DNA of 64,000 nucleotides from Colocasia esculenta. Lineage: Eukaryota > Streptophyta > Magnoliopsida > Alismatales > Araceae. The position numbers and the translations under genes were made by a program. The notes under the pieces are model-generated. The model saw only the letters and a list, made by a program, of their open reading frames with translations, was not told the DNA's origin and ran no database searches. Position 1 is the stretch's first letter; the number at the start of each line of letters is the position of its first letter. The stretch lies in assembly GCA_014218235.1 (NCBI GenBank), contig CM024759.1:73572042-73636041 (forward strand). The letters run 5' to 3'. Below are positions 22,530-33,283 of this stretch, in pieces.

Positions 22530-23925
22530 ATGGAGCATGGTGGCCCTTCTTCTTCCAGGGGATCAAGAGGTGGAAATTTCAAAAGGTTGAGTCAAGTGGA
22601 TGGCCACATAAGTAAGCTTATCGAGGCTAATGTGGTAAGTAAACTCGAGCTCGGTTCTGTGCCCGCTTTTTTAGCTTGATCAGCGAGTTCTTGACGTTCT
22701 CACGACCCAACTTTTTACAATTTTGAAGGATTGCCCGCCCTTCCTGGGGAACCGACGCTTCATGCGCCTACCATGGCTCCAGCAACTTACCTCGAACATC
22801 ACTCTAGGCATGACCAACGTCCTCAAACGATGGGGGATCAATAACCTTGCGGTCCATGCAAAGAAGTATCACGAGGTGCATCTGGATTGGGCTGCCATGG
22901 GAGCATTAATTGAGGTATGGCATCCCCAAACCCAAACCTTCCTCTTCAAAGACTTTGAAGCGACTATTCTTTTGGAAGAGGTTGAGGTATTTCTAGGCCT
23001 TCGGCGGATGAAGCAAGGTGAAGAAGATGAAATGATGGTTGCGCCGAGGAGCTATACCAGCAAATCAGTTCTTGAAAGCTTTATGGATGCAAGAGAGGCC
23101 TATGAAATGCGAACTGACAGAGGTATCCACCTCCAAAAGCTGGCGGCTTGGACTATACGGGAGCTTGGAGAAGCTGAAGATGATGAAGATTTGGAGCGAT
23201 CGATGAAGGGGTTCGCCATCTGCGTGGCGGGAGCAATCCTTTTCCCATCGACAGACAGCGTACTGGAGCCAGATCAATTAGGGGCCGTACGCGCCATCTG
23301 GGAGGGTGAGAGGTTAGGACCAGCCGTCCTTGCCTTCCTTTATAGCGGACTCATAGCGTCAAGCCTAGGTAGGCCCCTGTACGGATCTATGCTTCTATTT
23401 ACCTGCTGGGCTGACCTGCATCTGAAATTCTATTTGAGTAACGAGGTTTTCACCTCGTCTCGGATTTTTTCCAAAAGTCCGCTGAAGCAATTAGATAACA
23501 TTATTGGCCTGGAGGGGCGAGTGGCAAACCGCGCGCCACGGCTAAAGACTCGGGCAGATTGGCGCGTTTATCGACAAGATGTATCCGAGGAAGGGTTTAA
23601 TGCGGTTCCGACGCCATTTTCGAATCGGGAATTGAGGAGCAGGTTAGCGCCCGGTGTAGATCTTCGCTTGATCGGGGCATCCGAATTTGTTTTGTACAAT
23701 CCACACCGATGCCTCCCCCAGCTCGGGTTTGCTCGGCGCGTCTTCGAGGGGCCGTCACACATCCCGCCTATCAAGCGTCGGGAACTCGGCACCAACAACA
23801 ACGGCGAGGAGGCGAACACAATCAAGGCTCTGTGGAAAGTATGCACCTTCAGGAGGCCGGCCCCAAGTGAGAGGGAAAATGAGAATGAGAAGGCGAATTA
23901 TGTGAGGATTTTGAGAAAACTTTGA
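22530..23925 (+). CDS. Plant mobile domain (PMD) protein gene 1, antisense passenger of the Tat element
   Basis: PMD (aminotransferase-like plant mobile domain) proteins occur in plant transposons and in host regulators such as the Arabidopsis MAIN/MAIL1 proteins; the molecular role of this one is unknown. Exon 1 is 22530-22634 (MEHGGPSSSRGSRGGNFKRL), then donor GTAAGT at 22635 and an acceptor after TTTTGAAG; exon 2 is 22729-23925. Both junctions are in phase 0 and give about 433 residues without a stop. The PMD core starts near residue 65: LDWAAMGALIEVWHP, FLFKDFEATILLEEVEVFLGL, FAICVAGAILFP. The C-terminus is basic and charged (RPAPSERENENEK). It is opposite in strand to gag-pol, which lets an intron survive in the genomic RNA. 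It is intact although gag and pol are broken. Confidence 0.88.
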
Positions 23926-24104
23926 TCTTGAGAGAATGTGGTCTCGAGGAGTTTGTAGATATCTGGACAAGTTGTGAATGAATAAGAGTCAAGTTGTGTT
24001 TGAGTTGGTAACATGGCTGTCCAAATGTATGATGTTAAAAGGTTCCCTGGATGACGCGAAATCATAGCATAAGAACTTAAGAACTGGCTTGAGAAATTGC
24101 TCTG

Positions 24105-24500
24105 CTGGAACATCGGAGTGAATCGCGTCCAGGACAGTCGTCGCCTTTACCATATGTAAATCGCGTCGTCCGTTGCGGCCGCGAATAAGGAATCCTTGAC
24201 GTCTGCGCGCGCAGAGCTTGTACAGCTGTCATCATTGTTTCTGAATCGCGACGACAAGGACCGCCGCTTATCAAAATTTCAAATTTCGAGCCCCTGACAA
24301 TTCGGTCAGGGGTCATGATGACTTCTGAAACGCGGCGTACAGGGCGGACGCCTTTTATTTATGGCGGTTCGAGATCCGCGTCTGCCAGACTGGGCGCGGT
24401 TTCGTGATAACCTTAAAGCGCGTCAGAAACGAAGGACGCCCTTTTTAAAGACAAATCGCGGCGTCTGTAGTGGACGCGATTAACGTCAGTTTGAAAGCCG
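24105..24500. promoter_or_regulatory. Cluster of CG-rich ~30-bp palindromes before PMD gene 2
   Basis: At least six imperfect palindromes of the AATCGCG..CGCGATT family between the two PMD genes: near 24119, 24158, 24243, 24329, 24416 and 24463 (AAATCGCGGCG..GGACGCGATT). They end about 140 bp before the start of the next gene. Function is unknown; position suggests promoter elements or protein-binding sites. Confidence 0.7.
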
Positions 24501-24624
24501 CCGCGCGCCTTCTTCCCCGACACTCCTTTCTCAACTCTCTTTCTCTCTCGTTCTCTCGCACCCTTACTCTCGTTCTCTCACTCTCTCACTCTCAAACTCT
24601 CACCTTCCCTCACTCTCTCACTCG

Positions 24625-27589
24625 ATGGAGAAGAGGGCGGCGTCGAAGCGGCGGCGGGGCCCGGCGGAGGGAGCAGCGGAGGGCACATCAGAGGCTACGC
24701 CGGCCTTGTCGAGCGGCGGTTCGACGGAGGCGATCGTCGGCACCGAGCTCGCGCTCGTGCCGGCGGCCGAGGGAGGTGAAGGCGGTGGCGGTGGCGACAT
24801 CGGCGGTGGGAGCACGCCGGAGGGGGCGGCGGAGGTGGCGGCCGAGGAGGAGGAGGGTTGGGCGGCACGGCGGCGAGGGCGTCAGGGGCGCGATCTCCTG
24901 GTGCGGCCCGATACGGTAAATGGTCTCCCCCCTTCCTTTCTATCCCGTGGGTGAGAGTCGGAGAAGAGAGGAGGGTGCGCCGGGCGCGGGGAAGAAAGGG
25001 GGCATGAATCGCGTCGAGTTCAGACGACGCGATTCATGTCCCCAAATCGCGTCGCCCTAAGGTGTCGCGATTTGATATAAATCGCGACCACCTAGATGGG
25101 CACCAATTAGGAAATGAATCGCGACGGCTGTGCCGGACGCGATTTAAGCCAGAAGTTGTCTTTTCTGCTTAGTTGGTTTTGACAGTTCCAACTTTGGACT
25201 TTCTTGGATTTTTCAGGGTATAATGCGGCCGCGGACGATGTGGCCCTTGGTTGTGGCGGCGTACCAAGGCCTCCCGGATTTCCAGAAGGAGAGGGTCCGG
25301 GAGATGGGCTTCGGCTCGATCTTGGGGATCGAGCCGTTCTTCATTGACCCTCCACTCATCCAGGCAGTTAGGGAAAGGTGGGACCGGGCCAGCCGAGCGT
25401 TCCTCTTTCCGTGGGGGCACATGGTGCCTAGTTTAGAGGATGTGGCCCGCATCACCGGGCTGAGGGTGGATGGCGAGGCGGTGACGGGGGTCACCTACGC
25501 GGACTATACTGGTTTGGCGCAGGACCTCCTGGGTTTGGAGCCTCACGGAGATGATCTTGGTGACCGGAGAATGGTTGGCCGAGTGACGCTTTTGGGGTCA
25601 CTGGGGTTGGCCAAGGTGAGGCAGCGAGCAGACGAGCTCCTGCCAGACTTTGCGGAGCGGGTAGCGGCACTGGCTAGGGCAGCGTACGGCCAGGACCGGA
25701 CGGAGGTGGAGAGGGTGGACAGGGACCTTCGCAGGTTCCTAGTATTTTTCTTCGGCAAGATGCTGTTCACCACTAAGGGTGACGGCATCCATTGTCGATT
25801 TTTGGAGATACTAGGGGATCTGGGGAGGGTAGGCAGGTATGCTTGGGGTGCTGCGCTGTTGGCGCATATCTTCGCCGACCTTTCCACCGGCACTGGACGG
25901 GAGACGACGGTGGGCGGATTCACGCCCTTTCTTCAGGTATGGTCTTTAAAATTCGGTTCATCTTTAAATTTTCTGCAATTTTAAATTTGTTATTGACATC
26001 GTTTATTTGTTTGCAGGCGTGGAGTTACCACTACCTTCCCCTGGGTAGGGCGACGGTGGTACGTCCAGACGCTGTCCCGCTCGCACGGAGGTGGCTGCCG
26101 CTGGTGAGCACGGCCACTTACACCTTCCAGCTGGAGGTCCTCCGCCAGCATCTCCGAGATTTCCCCGCACTTCTGGTAGGATCTCTTACACATTCTTTCT
26201 TTGAGCTTAAGCATTATTGAAATTGGCTAATCGATGCTTGTGCAGGTGGTGTGGGAGCCTTATGCAGACCATGGTGACGCTGACCAGCCCTGGGTGGTGA
26301 GTGGACGACCTTTGTTTGGGCGGGACATTTGGGTCCATTGCTTGAACGAGATCGAGCCACTCCGCCTCCGGCTGGCGGCGCGCACACTGGGAATGCACCA
26401 GGGTTGGTGTGAGGAGACGGAGCCCTGGGGGATTGGCAGGAAAACACGAGGGAAGGCCAAGATGGTGGACTGGCGTGCCCGCTTCCCTGAGCAGTACGCC
26501 GACTGTCAGTGCGGAGGCCAGTTGGTAGAGTCGGACGCCCCGGACAGCATTGCGTACCTGCGGCGCTTCCAGGAGGAGTACGGCCATCGTGATTTCATGA
26601 GGCCGCAGAGGGTACGCACTTCTAAGCCTGAATCATTTTAACTACACAACTTACAGTGCACCCTATAATTTACGCATGCGTGCAAGATGGGAGGGACACC
26701 CTAATTGACCAGCTGCAGGGGCAGTTGGCGAGCCTGGAGGTGCAGCTGATTGAGGCACGTGCGGCTCTCGAGACTCTGGTAAGTTTTTAAGGAATTACAT
26801 ACCTTTGCTTTGTTTAACTTACCATGCACTGACATCCTTTGCCTTACAGCGTGCTGCGCAGTTGACGGGTGGACGTGCCGATACAGCGGGTGCCTCTTCT
26901 AGCAGGGGTGCCCCAGCTCCAGAGGTGGCGTCCTTCCAGCAGCAGTTATCTGCGGCGGTGAAGCATGTTGAGCGCGCTGAGCGCGACCTCCTGTCACGGG
27001 TAAGTACTTTAAGTTAGGTAATCATTGAAAAATGTTTCTTCGTACTCACCTGTGGCTGTCATTTGTGCAGAGTGGTGAGCTCCGTGATGCCCTGGCCCGT
27101 GAGACGGACACGGCTGCTGAGCTGACGCAGCTGCGGTCCCAGCTGACCCAGCGGGGGTCCGAGCTTCCTCGTGAGGTGTCCGAGCTGCAGGCGTTGCTGT
27201 CACTGGAGCGCCGTGACTTGGAGAGGCAGCAGACTCGCTGGGAGCAGGAGCGGAGTCGCTGGGAGTTGGAGTGCCGTGAGCTGGCGCAGCAGTGCATGGA
27301 GGCGAGGACCAGCTAGGGTGTGGCGGAACGCCTGCTGAAGGCGTCCGAGGAGAGGTACCGGCGCGGACGAGAGCGTGCGAGGGAGCAGGGACGTGTCAGT
27401 GCCTATTCAGAGAGCATCCTTGCGACTTCCTCCCAGTACGAGAGGAATGTTCGTGATGCTACAGCGGCACAGCACTCCACCGGCTCACGGGCGCCGATGG
27501 GGCCTCCTGCCTTGCCCACCGTTGTAGACCAGGGCGAGGCTGAGAGCGGCCACCATAGAGGACCTACAGAGGGAGGCGAAGAGAGTTAG
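24625..27589 (+). CDS. Plant mobile domain protein gene 2 with coiled-coil C-terminus, antisense passenger
   Basis: Second PMD gene, unlike gene 1 in sequence. A pyrimidine-rich leader (CTCTCTTTCTCTCTCGTTCT) precedes ATG 24625. Exons by GT/AG: 24625-24915 (Ala/Gly-rich), 25217-25936 (PMD core: QAVRERWDRASRAFLFPWG, LEDVARITGLRVDGEAVTG), 26017-26175, 26246-26611, 26687-26779, about 26850-27000 and 27070-27589. The first four exons join in phase 0. The 4/5 junction does not close in frame (one base off). A TAG at 27314-27316 lies within an otherwise continuous frame, so the copy is probably slightly damaged or misassembled. The last three exons encode heptad-rich coiled coil (LIDQLQGQLASLEVQLIEA; LERQQTRWEQERSRWELE). 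A possible poly-A signal AATAAA is near 27849. Exon 1 is followed by an intron bearing four CG palindromes. Confidence 0.8.
25003..25146. repeat. CG palindromes in intron 1 of PMD gene 2
   Basis: Four consecutive palindromes. The best (25003-25038) has perfect 14-bp arms CATGAATCGCGTCG / CGACGCGATTCATG with an 8-nt centre. The others start near 25043, 25078 and 25115. They are spaced about 36 bp apart, so the intron holds a regular array. Confidence 0.85.
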
Positions 27590-28898
27590 ACCGCCTCGCC
27601 TTGACTTTGTACTTTTATTTTACCTTTATGATGCCGTGCCCAGTGTGGCACTTTATGATTGTACACGGGTTCGGCTCCCTTTTAGCTGCATATATGTGGA
27701 TACTTTCTTGGCCCTTGGAACTTGTACACCTAACATAGACAGAACAAACAGGTTAAACATTTGTTCCGACTCAGCCCCTTGCTCGTGAGTACTTGCCTGG
27801 CTTCGTAGATTTGTCAAGGGGCTGAGCCTTAATCAAAAGGCGATGAAACAATAAACAATTTTAAGAATATGTGCATAAAATAAAGATAAAGGCGAAGATG
27901 CGTGAATGTGTACAAAATGTGCAATTTTGAGGATATACAATAATTAAAAACTTATTTTTGATTTTGAAAACTATATCTGATTTGTTTGGTTTTTGGGAAT
28001 ATTTGATTTTTTTTTCGATTTCCTTTGGAAATATTTGATTTCTTTTTTGTTGGTTTTGGAAATATTTGATTTCTTGGGGTTTTGGAGTATTAATTTTTTT
28101 TGGGTTTTGGTGTATTCAATTTTTTTTGGGTTTTGGTGTATTCAAATTTTTTTGGGTTTTGGTGTATGGTATACTGACCTTTCAATTGTTCGGATGTCAA
28201 CCTTTAAAAACCGCGGGCTGCCCTTGAATGCGTCTACGCATGGATTAGACGTGCATAAAGGTGCCTTGACCTGAGACGACTTTTGGCGATGTCCTTTTTA
28301 GTCGATCTTTGCCTTGTCTAGGTGTTAAAACAATATCTTGAGAAGGAGAGAAGAATTCTTTTAGGAAGTCTGCCAGTAATCCGGGTAACCGGGGAGACAC
28401 TCAATTGGTTGCTTTTTATACTTAGAAAAAGGGTTCGAGTTTAACTTGGCATTTTGGGGTTTAGCATGCATACGGCCGGGTCCATTTGGATCTCCGCGGG
28501 GACTTTGCCACTCTTGACATGCTTTGTACTTGATTTGGCCTTTTGGCTTCTTTTTTTTTGTGAGGGCTTGGATTTTCATTGATCCTCCTCTTTTCCCTTT
28601 TGCCTTGATTGATCCTTTTCTAAGCTTTAAACAACCTTATGAGGTCAATCCCGCTGGTTTTCTTTCTTACTGACAAACCGAATAGGAGAAGGAAACGGAT
28701 ATCGCCTTAACATTACAAGCATGACATTGATCTTCTTCAGATTTTGCGTCTCCGGTACCCTCAGGAAGGCGTGTAAGTGTGTGAATGTCGTCTTCCTTGA
28801 CTGACACATTAAGAACAGGAGACGGAGATTAATCATAACACCCTTTAAATTCGGGGTTTGTATACCATGCAAAATTTTCCTTTTCAGATAGTAATAAA
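27590..28898. repeat. Spacer between PMD gene 2 and integrase, with T-rich tandem repeats
   Basis: No gene recognised. At 27992-28075 GGAAATATTTGATTTC recurs three times. At 28085-28170 a ~27-bp unit TTTTTTGGGTTTTGGTGTAT is repeated three times. The remainder (28175-28898) is ordinary-looking, unassigned Tat 3' sequence. Confidence 0.55.
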
Positions 28899-31800
28899 CT
28901 AAGGGTAGTATTTCTTAAGATGAAGACCATTCCAAGAGTGGGAGAGTTCCTCCCCCTCTGCATTAATTAGCCTATAGGCATTGCCTGAATAAGCTTGGCT
29001 TACGACGTATGGCCCTTCCCAATTCGGTTGGAGCTTGGATCTGGGACCACCAGGTTTTACAAGAATTCTTTTAACGACCATCTCACCGATCTTAAATTTT
29101 CTCTCAATAACTATCTTCTGGTAAAAACGTGCGAGTTTGTTTTGGTATGCTCTTGCGTGCTCGGCGGCCACTAAACGCTTTTCATCTAAGAGTTCCAACT
29201 GTGCAAGGAGTGACTTGCGTCGCTCATCAATTGGTAAATCCTTGTCAAGTTGAACCCTTAGTGATGGAATTAGAATCTCATATGGTACTACTGCCTCCGT
29301 TCCGTAAGTAAGGGCAAACGGTGTCTGCCCCGTAGGGGCACGGATCGAAGTGCGGTAAGCCCATAAGGCTTCCACGAGTTTCTCTGGCCAATCCGAGAAC
29401 TTATTAGCCTCACATGTCTTCTTGATAATTTTGATGAGAGTTTTATTTGTGGCCTCTGCCTGGCCGTTGCCTTGCGGATAATAAGGTGAGAAATGATGCA
29501 ATGCAATTTTATACCTGTTGCAGAGGTCACGGAGTTCTTGAGAGATGAACTGCGGGCCGTTGTCCGTGACCATTGTCTATGGTATACCAAACCTGGTGAT
29601 GATGTTCCTCATGATGAAGCGACAAACGGTTGTTGCCTTGATTTCTGCGTATGCTTCGACTTCCGCCCACTTGGTGAAGTATTCCGTTGCTGTAAGAATA
29701 AAAGATTTTGTTTTGTTCTGGGAAGATAACCAAGGGGTCCGATGATATCGAAAGCCCATATAGCGAAAGGCCAGGGCGAAGATACAGGGTGGAGTGAAGA
29801 GGATGGAGCATGAATTTTATCGGCGTGCAATTGGCATTTGGCACATTGACGGACAAAGAAAGAACAATCCTCCTCTAGAGTAGGCCAGTAAAAGCCTTGC
29901 CTAAGGATCTTCTTAGCAAGCATTTGGCTGCTTACATGACCTCCACAAACACCCGAATGGGCCTCCTTAACAACCTTCGGAGCCTCAACTTCATCTAAAC
30001 AGCGGAGCAAAATGCCGGAGAAGCTTCTTCGGTAGAGCGTATTACCAATCACCGTGTACTTCTGAGATATCCTCCTGATGGTCTTCCTCTCTTCAGGGGT
30101 AGCTTCCATGGGGTAGGATTGATTTTTGCAATATTCAGATATCTCAAAATACCACGGTTTTCCTTCATCTTCCAATTCTTCTTCTAGCTCTACTAGCATG
30201 ATTTCTTTTTTACTTCTCCTCTCGGCATTTACCAGCTCCTTATCCTTAACCCAGAGGAACATCAGGTCCAAGTAGAAGGGAATTTGCCGGCGTTCGATTT
30301 GGATGCCAGAAGAATCGCCGGGATAGACCATGTGCATGGTTGTGCCCACGGTGGCAAGGGCGTCAGCCAGGAGGTTCTGGTGGCGAGGAACATGAACAAA
30401 GACAAGCTTGGTGAACAGCTTGGCATAGGTCGAGGCGTGTTCTTGGTATGGCTTGAGCTTGGGATCAGTGGTGCGGTATTTGGTGAGCACTTGGCGGAGG
30501 ACCAATTGGCTATCACCTACAATCCGGAGGTGTGTCACATCATAATAGCGCGCGAGTTCTAGACCAGCTAATAAAGCCTCATATTCGACGATATTGTTGG
30601 TAGCAGGGAAGTTTAGCTTATGAACTCGTGATATGGTGACACCCTCTGGAGACAACAGGGCCATTCCGATGCCTGTTCCAAAAGAATTCAGGGCCCCGTC
30701 GAAATACAATGTATACATATGATTGTTATGATCGATGGACATCAATTCTTCATCCGGGAGGTCTGAACAGACTGGATCAGTTCGAGGCAATGGGTGATGA
30801 GCGAGATGCTCGGCTATGGCATAGCCCTTGATTGCCTTATGTTGGATGTAGGTGATCTCAAATTGAGAAAGGAAACTTTTCCAACGTGCTAATCTGTCGG
30901 TTAGGACAGGTTTTTGGAGCAAGAATTTAATGGGGTTCATGCGGGCAATAAGGTGCACTGTATGGGCGAGGAAGTAGTGCTTCAATTTCTGCACTACCCA
31001 TACAAGCACGGCACAGGTTTTCTCCATGGAATTATATCTCTGCTCACAAGGATTAAGAAGCTTGGACAGGTAGTAGGCCGCCCTTTCCTTACCTTCGTCG
31101 TCGACTTGGGCAAGAACAGCTCCTACGGAGTCTTCTAAAACAGAGATATAGAGGATGAGAGGCTTGCCTGGCGTAGGCGGCCTCAGGACAGGCGGATTGG
31201 AAAGATAGTCCTTAAGCTCATCGAATGCTGCCCGACACTTCTCATCCCAATAGAATTCAACTCCCGGCTTGGTGAGGTTATAGAAAGGCCTACACCGTTG
31301 AGAATGCTGAGAGATGAATCGGCGAATATACTGCAACCTCCCAATTAGCCCTCGAACTTCTTTCAAATTCTTGGGAGGGAGCAATTCCTTCATCGCCTTT
31401 GCCTTATCTGGATCAATCTCTATGCCTCTTTTGCTCACAATGAACCCTAGCAACCTTCCAGCTGACACACCAAACACGTATTTCTTGGGGTTCATCCTTA
31501 AATGATATTCTTGAGTCCTTTGCAGAACCTTAGTGAGAACCCCAGCATGCTCAATCGCCGATCTTGACTTAACTACCAAGTCGTCTACATACACCTCAAC
31601 AAGAATGTGGATCATATCATGAAAGATGGCCATCATGGCCCTCTAGTAAGTGGCTCCGGCATTCTTAAGCCCAAATGGCATGACCACAAAGCAATAGTAC
31701 CCCAGGGTGTAGTAAACGAAGTTTTATCTTGGTCTTCTTCTGCCAACTTGATCTGATTATACCCAGAAAAACCATCCATAAATGATAGGGTTTCATACCC

Positions 31801-32259
31801 AGCTGTGTTATCTACCAGCACATCCAAGTGAGGTAGAGGGAAATCATCTTTAGGACAAGCGCGATTAAGGTCCCGGAAGTCAATGCAAATCCTGACCTTC
31901 CCGTCCTTCTTGATAACCGGGACGATGTTTGCCACCCAATTAGGATAAAGTATGACTTTGATGAACTTGGCATTGTGAAGCCTGTCAATTTCATCTTTCA
32001 TTTTCAAAGCGATCTGGGGGTGGAAACGCCTTAAATGCTGCTTAATTGCAACGGAGCCTGGCTTGAGGGTGAGATAATGCTCGACTAAGGAAGAGTCTAA
32101 GCCGGGCATATCTTCGTAGCTCCATGCGAAGATGTCCTTATATTGCCTAAGAACCTCCACAATTGCCTCCTCTTCATCCGGTGACAAGTTAGTGCTTACG
32201 AGGACAATCTTGGGATCTTCTTCGGTTCCCAGGTTGATTCCTTTGGTGATTTCCTGCAC
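28899..32259 (-). pseudogene. Tat-element pol: RT, RNase H, second (archaeal-type) RNase H, integrase
   Basis: Reads from 32259 down. RT N-terminal half at 31640-32259 (KKDGKVRICIDFRDLNRACP); a frameshift and a TAG near 31650-31720 separate it from the next frame. 31636-29609 holds the RT active site (VYVDDLVVKS), RNase H (SVLEDSVGAVLAQ), then a second RNase H of archaeal type (YFDGALNSFGTGIGMALLSP; NIVEYEALLAGLELA; NLLADALA). This is followed by the HHCC integrase zinc finger (HSGVCGGHVS.. CAKCQL) and the first catalytic Asp (WAFDIIGPL). A frameshift near 29740 and a TAG near 29576 follow. 29573-28899 has VTDNGPQF, the catalytic Glu in YPQGNGQAEATNK and the integrase C-terminus. All domains are recognisable, but it is not translatable as read. 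Confidence 0.92.
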
Positions 32260-32359
32260 AGCCGATGATGGTCATCAAATCTCTTAAGTCCACTAGCAAA
32301 AGCGTCAGCCTCGCCCTCAAACTCCTCATCGCCATCATCAACCGGGTCATCGTCGTCCA

Positions 32360-33034
32360 TTATTCATAGACGCCAAACCCATCATCAACAAAGGGGGCTG
32401 ACTGCTCATATTCTATTTCTGGCAATTGCAAAGGGTACTCAATGAACTCGGGAATTGCCAGGCACGCCTTGCATTTATGAGCGAGGCTAGCCAGATAACA
32501 ATGAGGGACCCTCCTACCCTTGGATTTCCTTCCTGGATCTACCCTTAGTCTACTACCCTCGTCTAAGCTACTAGGAGGAAGAGACGATGCTGAAGGAGAA
32601 AAAGCAGAGTCCCGCCCACGGGTATTAGGGAAAGCAGTAAATGAAGTATCTACAGAATAAAAAGCAGAGTCCCGCCCATGGGTATTAGGGAAAGTAGTAA
32701 ATGAAGGATCTACAGAAGGAAAAGCAGAGTCCCGCCCATGGGTATTAGGGAAAGCAGTAAATGAAGGATCTACAGAAGGAAAAGCAGAGTCCCGCCCATG
32801 GGTATTAGGGAAAGCAGTAAACAAAGGATCACCGGAGGGAGCAGTCAAAACGGTATTTACAGCAACATCCCCTTGCGGGGTGGACGGATTAGGGAAAGCA
32901 GTAAAAGTCCCTTCCGTGGAAGGGAGCACCGAAAACCCGGCCTGAAGGTCCGGGTATGACAAACCACTGACTGGAACGCAGTCGGAGGCGAGGAAAGAAG
33001 TTTCCTCAACAAATATGGCGGGGTCTTCCATCAC
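32360..33034 (-). CDS. Tat-element protease-RT linker fragment with 20-residue repeats
   Basis: Open frame of 224 residues upstream of RT in the Tat polyprotein. The middle carries four copies of a 20-residue repeat (THGRDSAFPSVDPSFTAFPN), encoded by 60-bp DNA repeats at 32601-32826. It ends with a Tyr/Glu-rich stretch (PLQLPEIEYEQSAPFVDDGF) that plausibly leads into RT. The frame is separated from RT by about 100 bp with a stop, so it is probably the broken linker of the polyprotein rather than a gene of its own. No domain recognised. Confidence 0.55.
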   Translation of the reverse strand: MMEDPAIFVEETSFLASDCVPVSGLSYPDLQAGFSVLPSTEGTFTAFPNPSTPQGDVAVNTVLTAPSGDPLFTAFPNTHGRDSAFPSVDPSFTAFPNTHGRDSAFPSVDPSFTTFPNTHGRDSAFYSVDTSFTAFPNTRGRDSAFSPSASSLPPSSLDEGSRLRVDPGRKSKGRRVPHCYLASLAHKCKACLAIPEFIEYPLQLPEIEYEQSAPFVDDGFGVYE

Positions 33035-33283
33035 AAACCAACCCTAAAACCCCCCCTTTTTCTCAGTGGTGGAGAAGGAAAGGGAAGCAAGCAACGAGCA
33101 CTCAAACGGGAAGTGGAAGCAGCAGAGCGTGAGACAAGGGCAATTCGAGGATGGTGGAAGGAGGGACACAATTCAAAGTCAGGGTGGGCGGAAGGCCCAT
33201 AAGGCCAGAGTGGGACGCATGTTTGGGGGGGAAAAGAACGACGCTAGACAATCAGACCCTTCAAGGTGGCTCGAAGGCAATTG

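Noticed and set aside
22530..27589. The two PMD genes as ordinary host genes trapped between elements
   Set aside because: They lie inside one LTR pair with a matching target duplication, between integrase and the 3' LTR, and share the palindromes of the LTR, so they belong to the retrotransposon.
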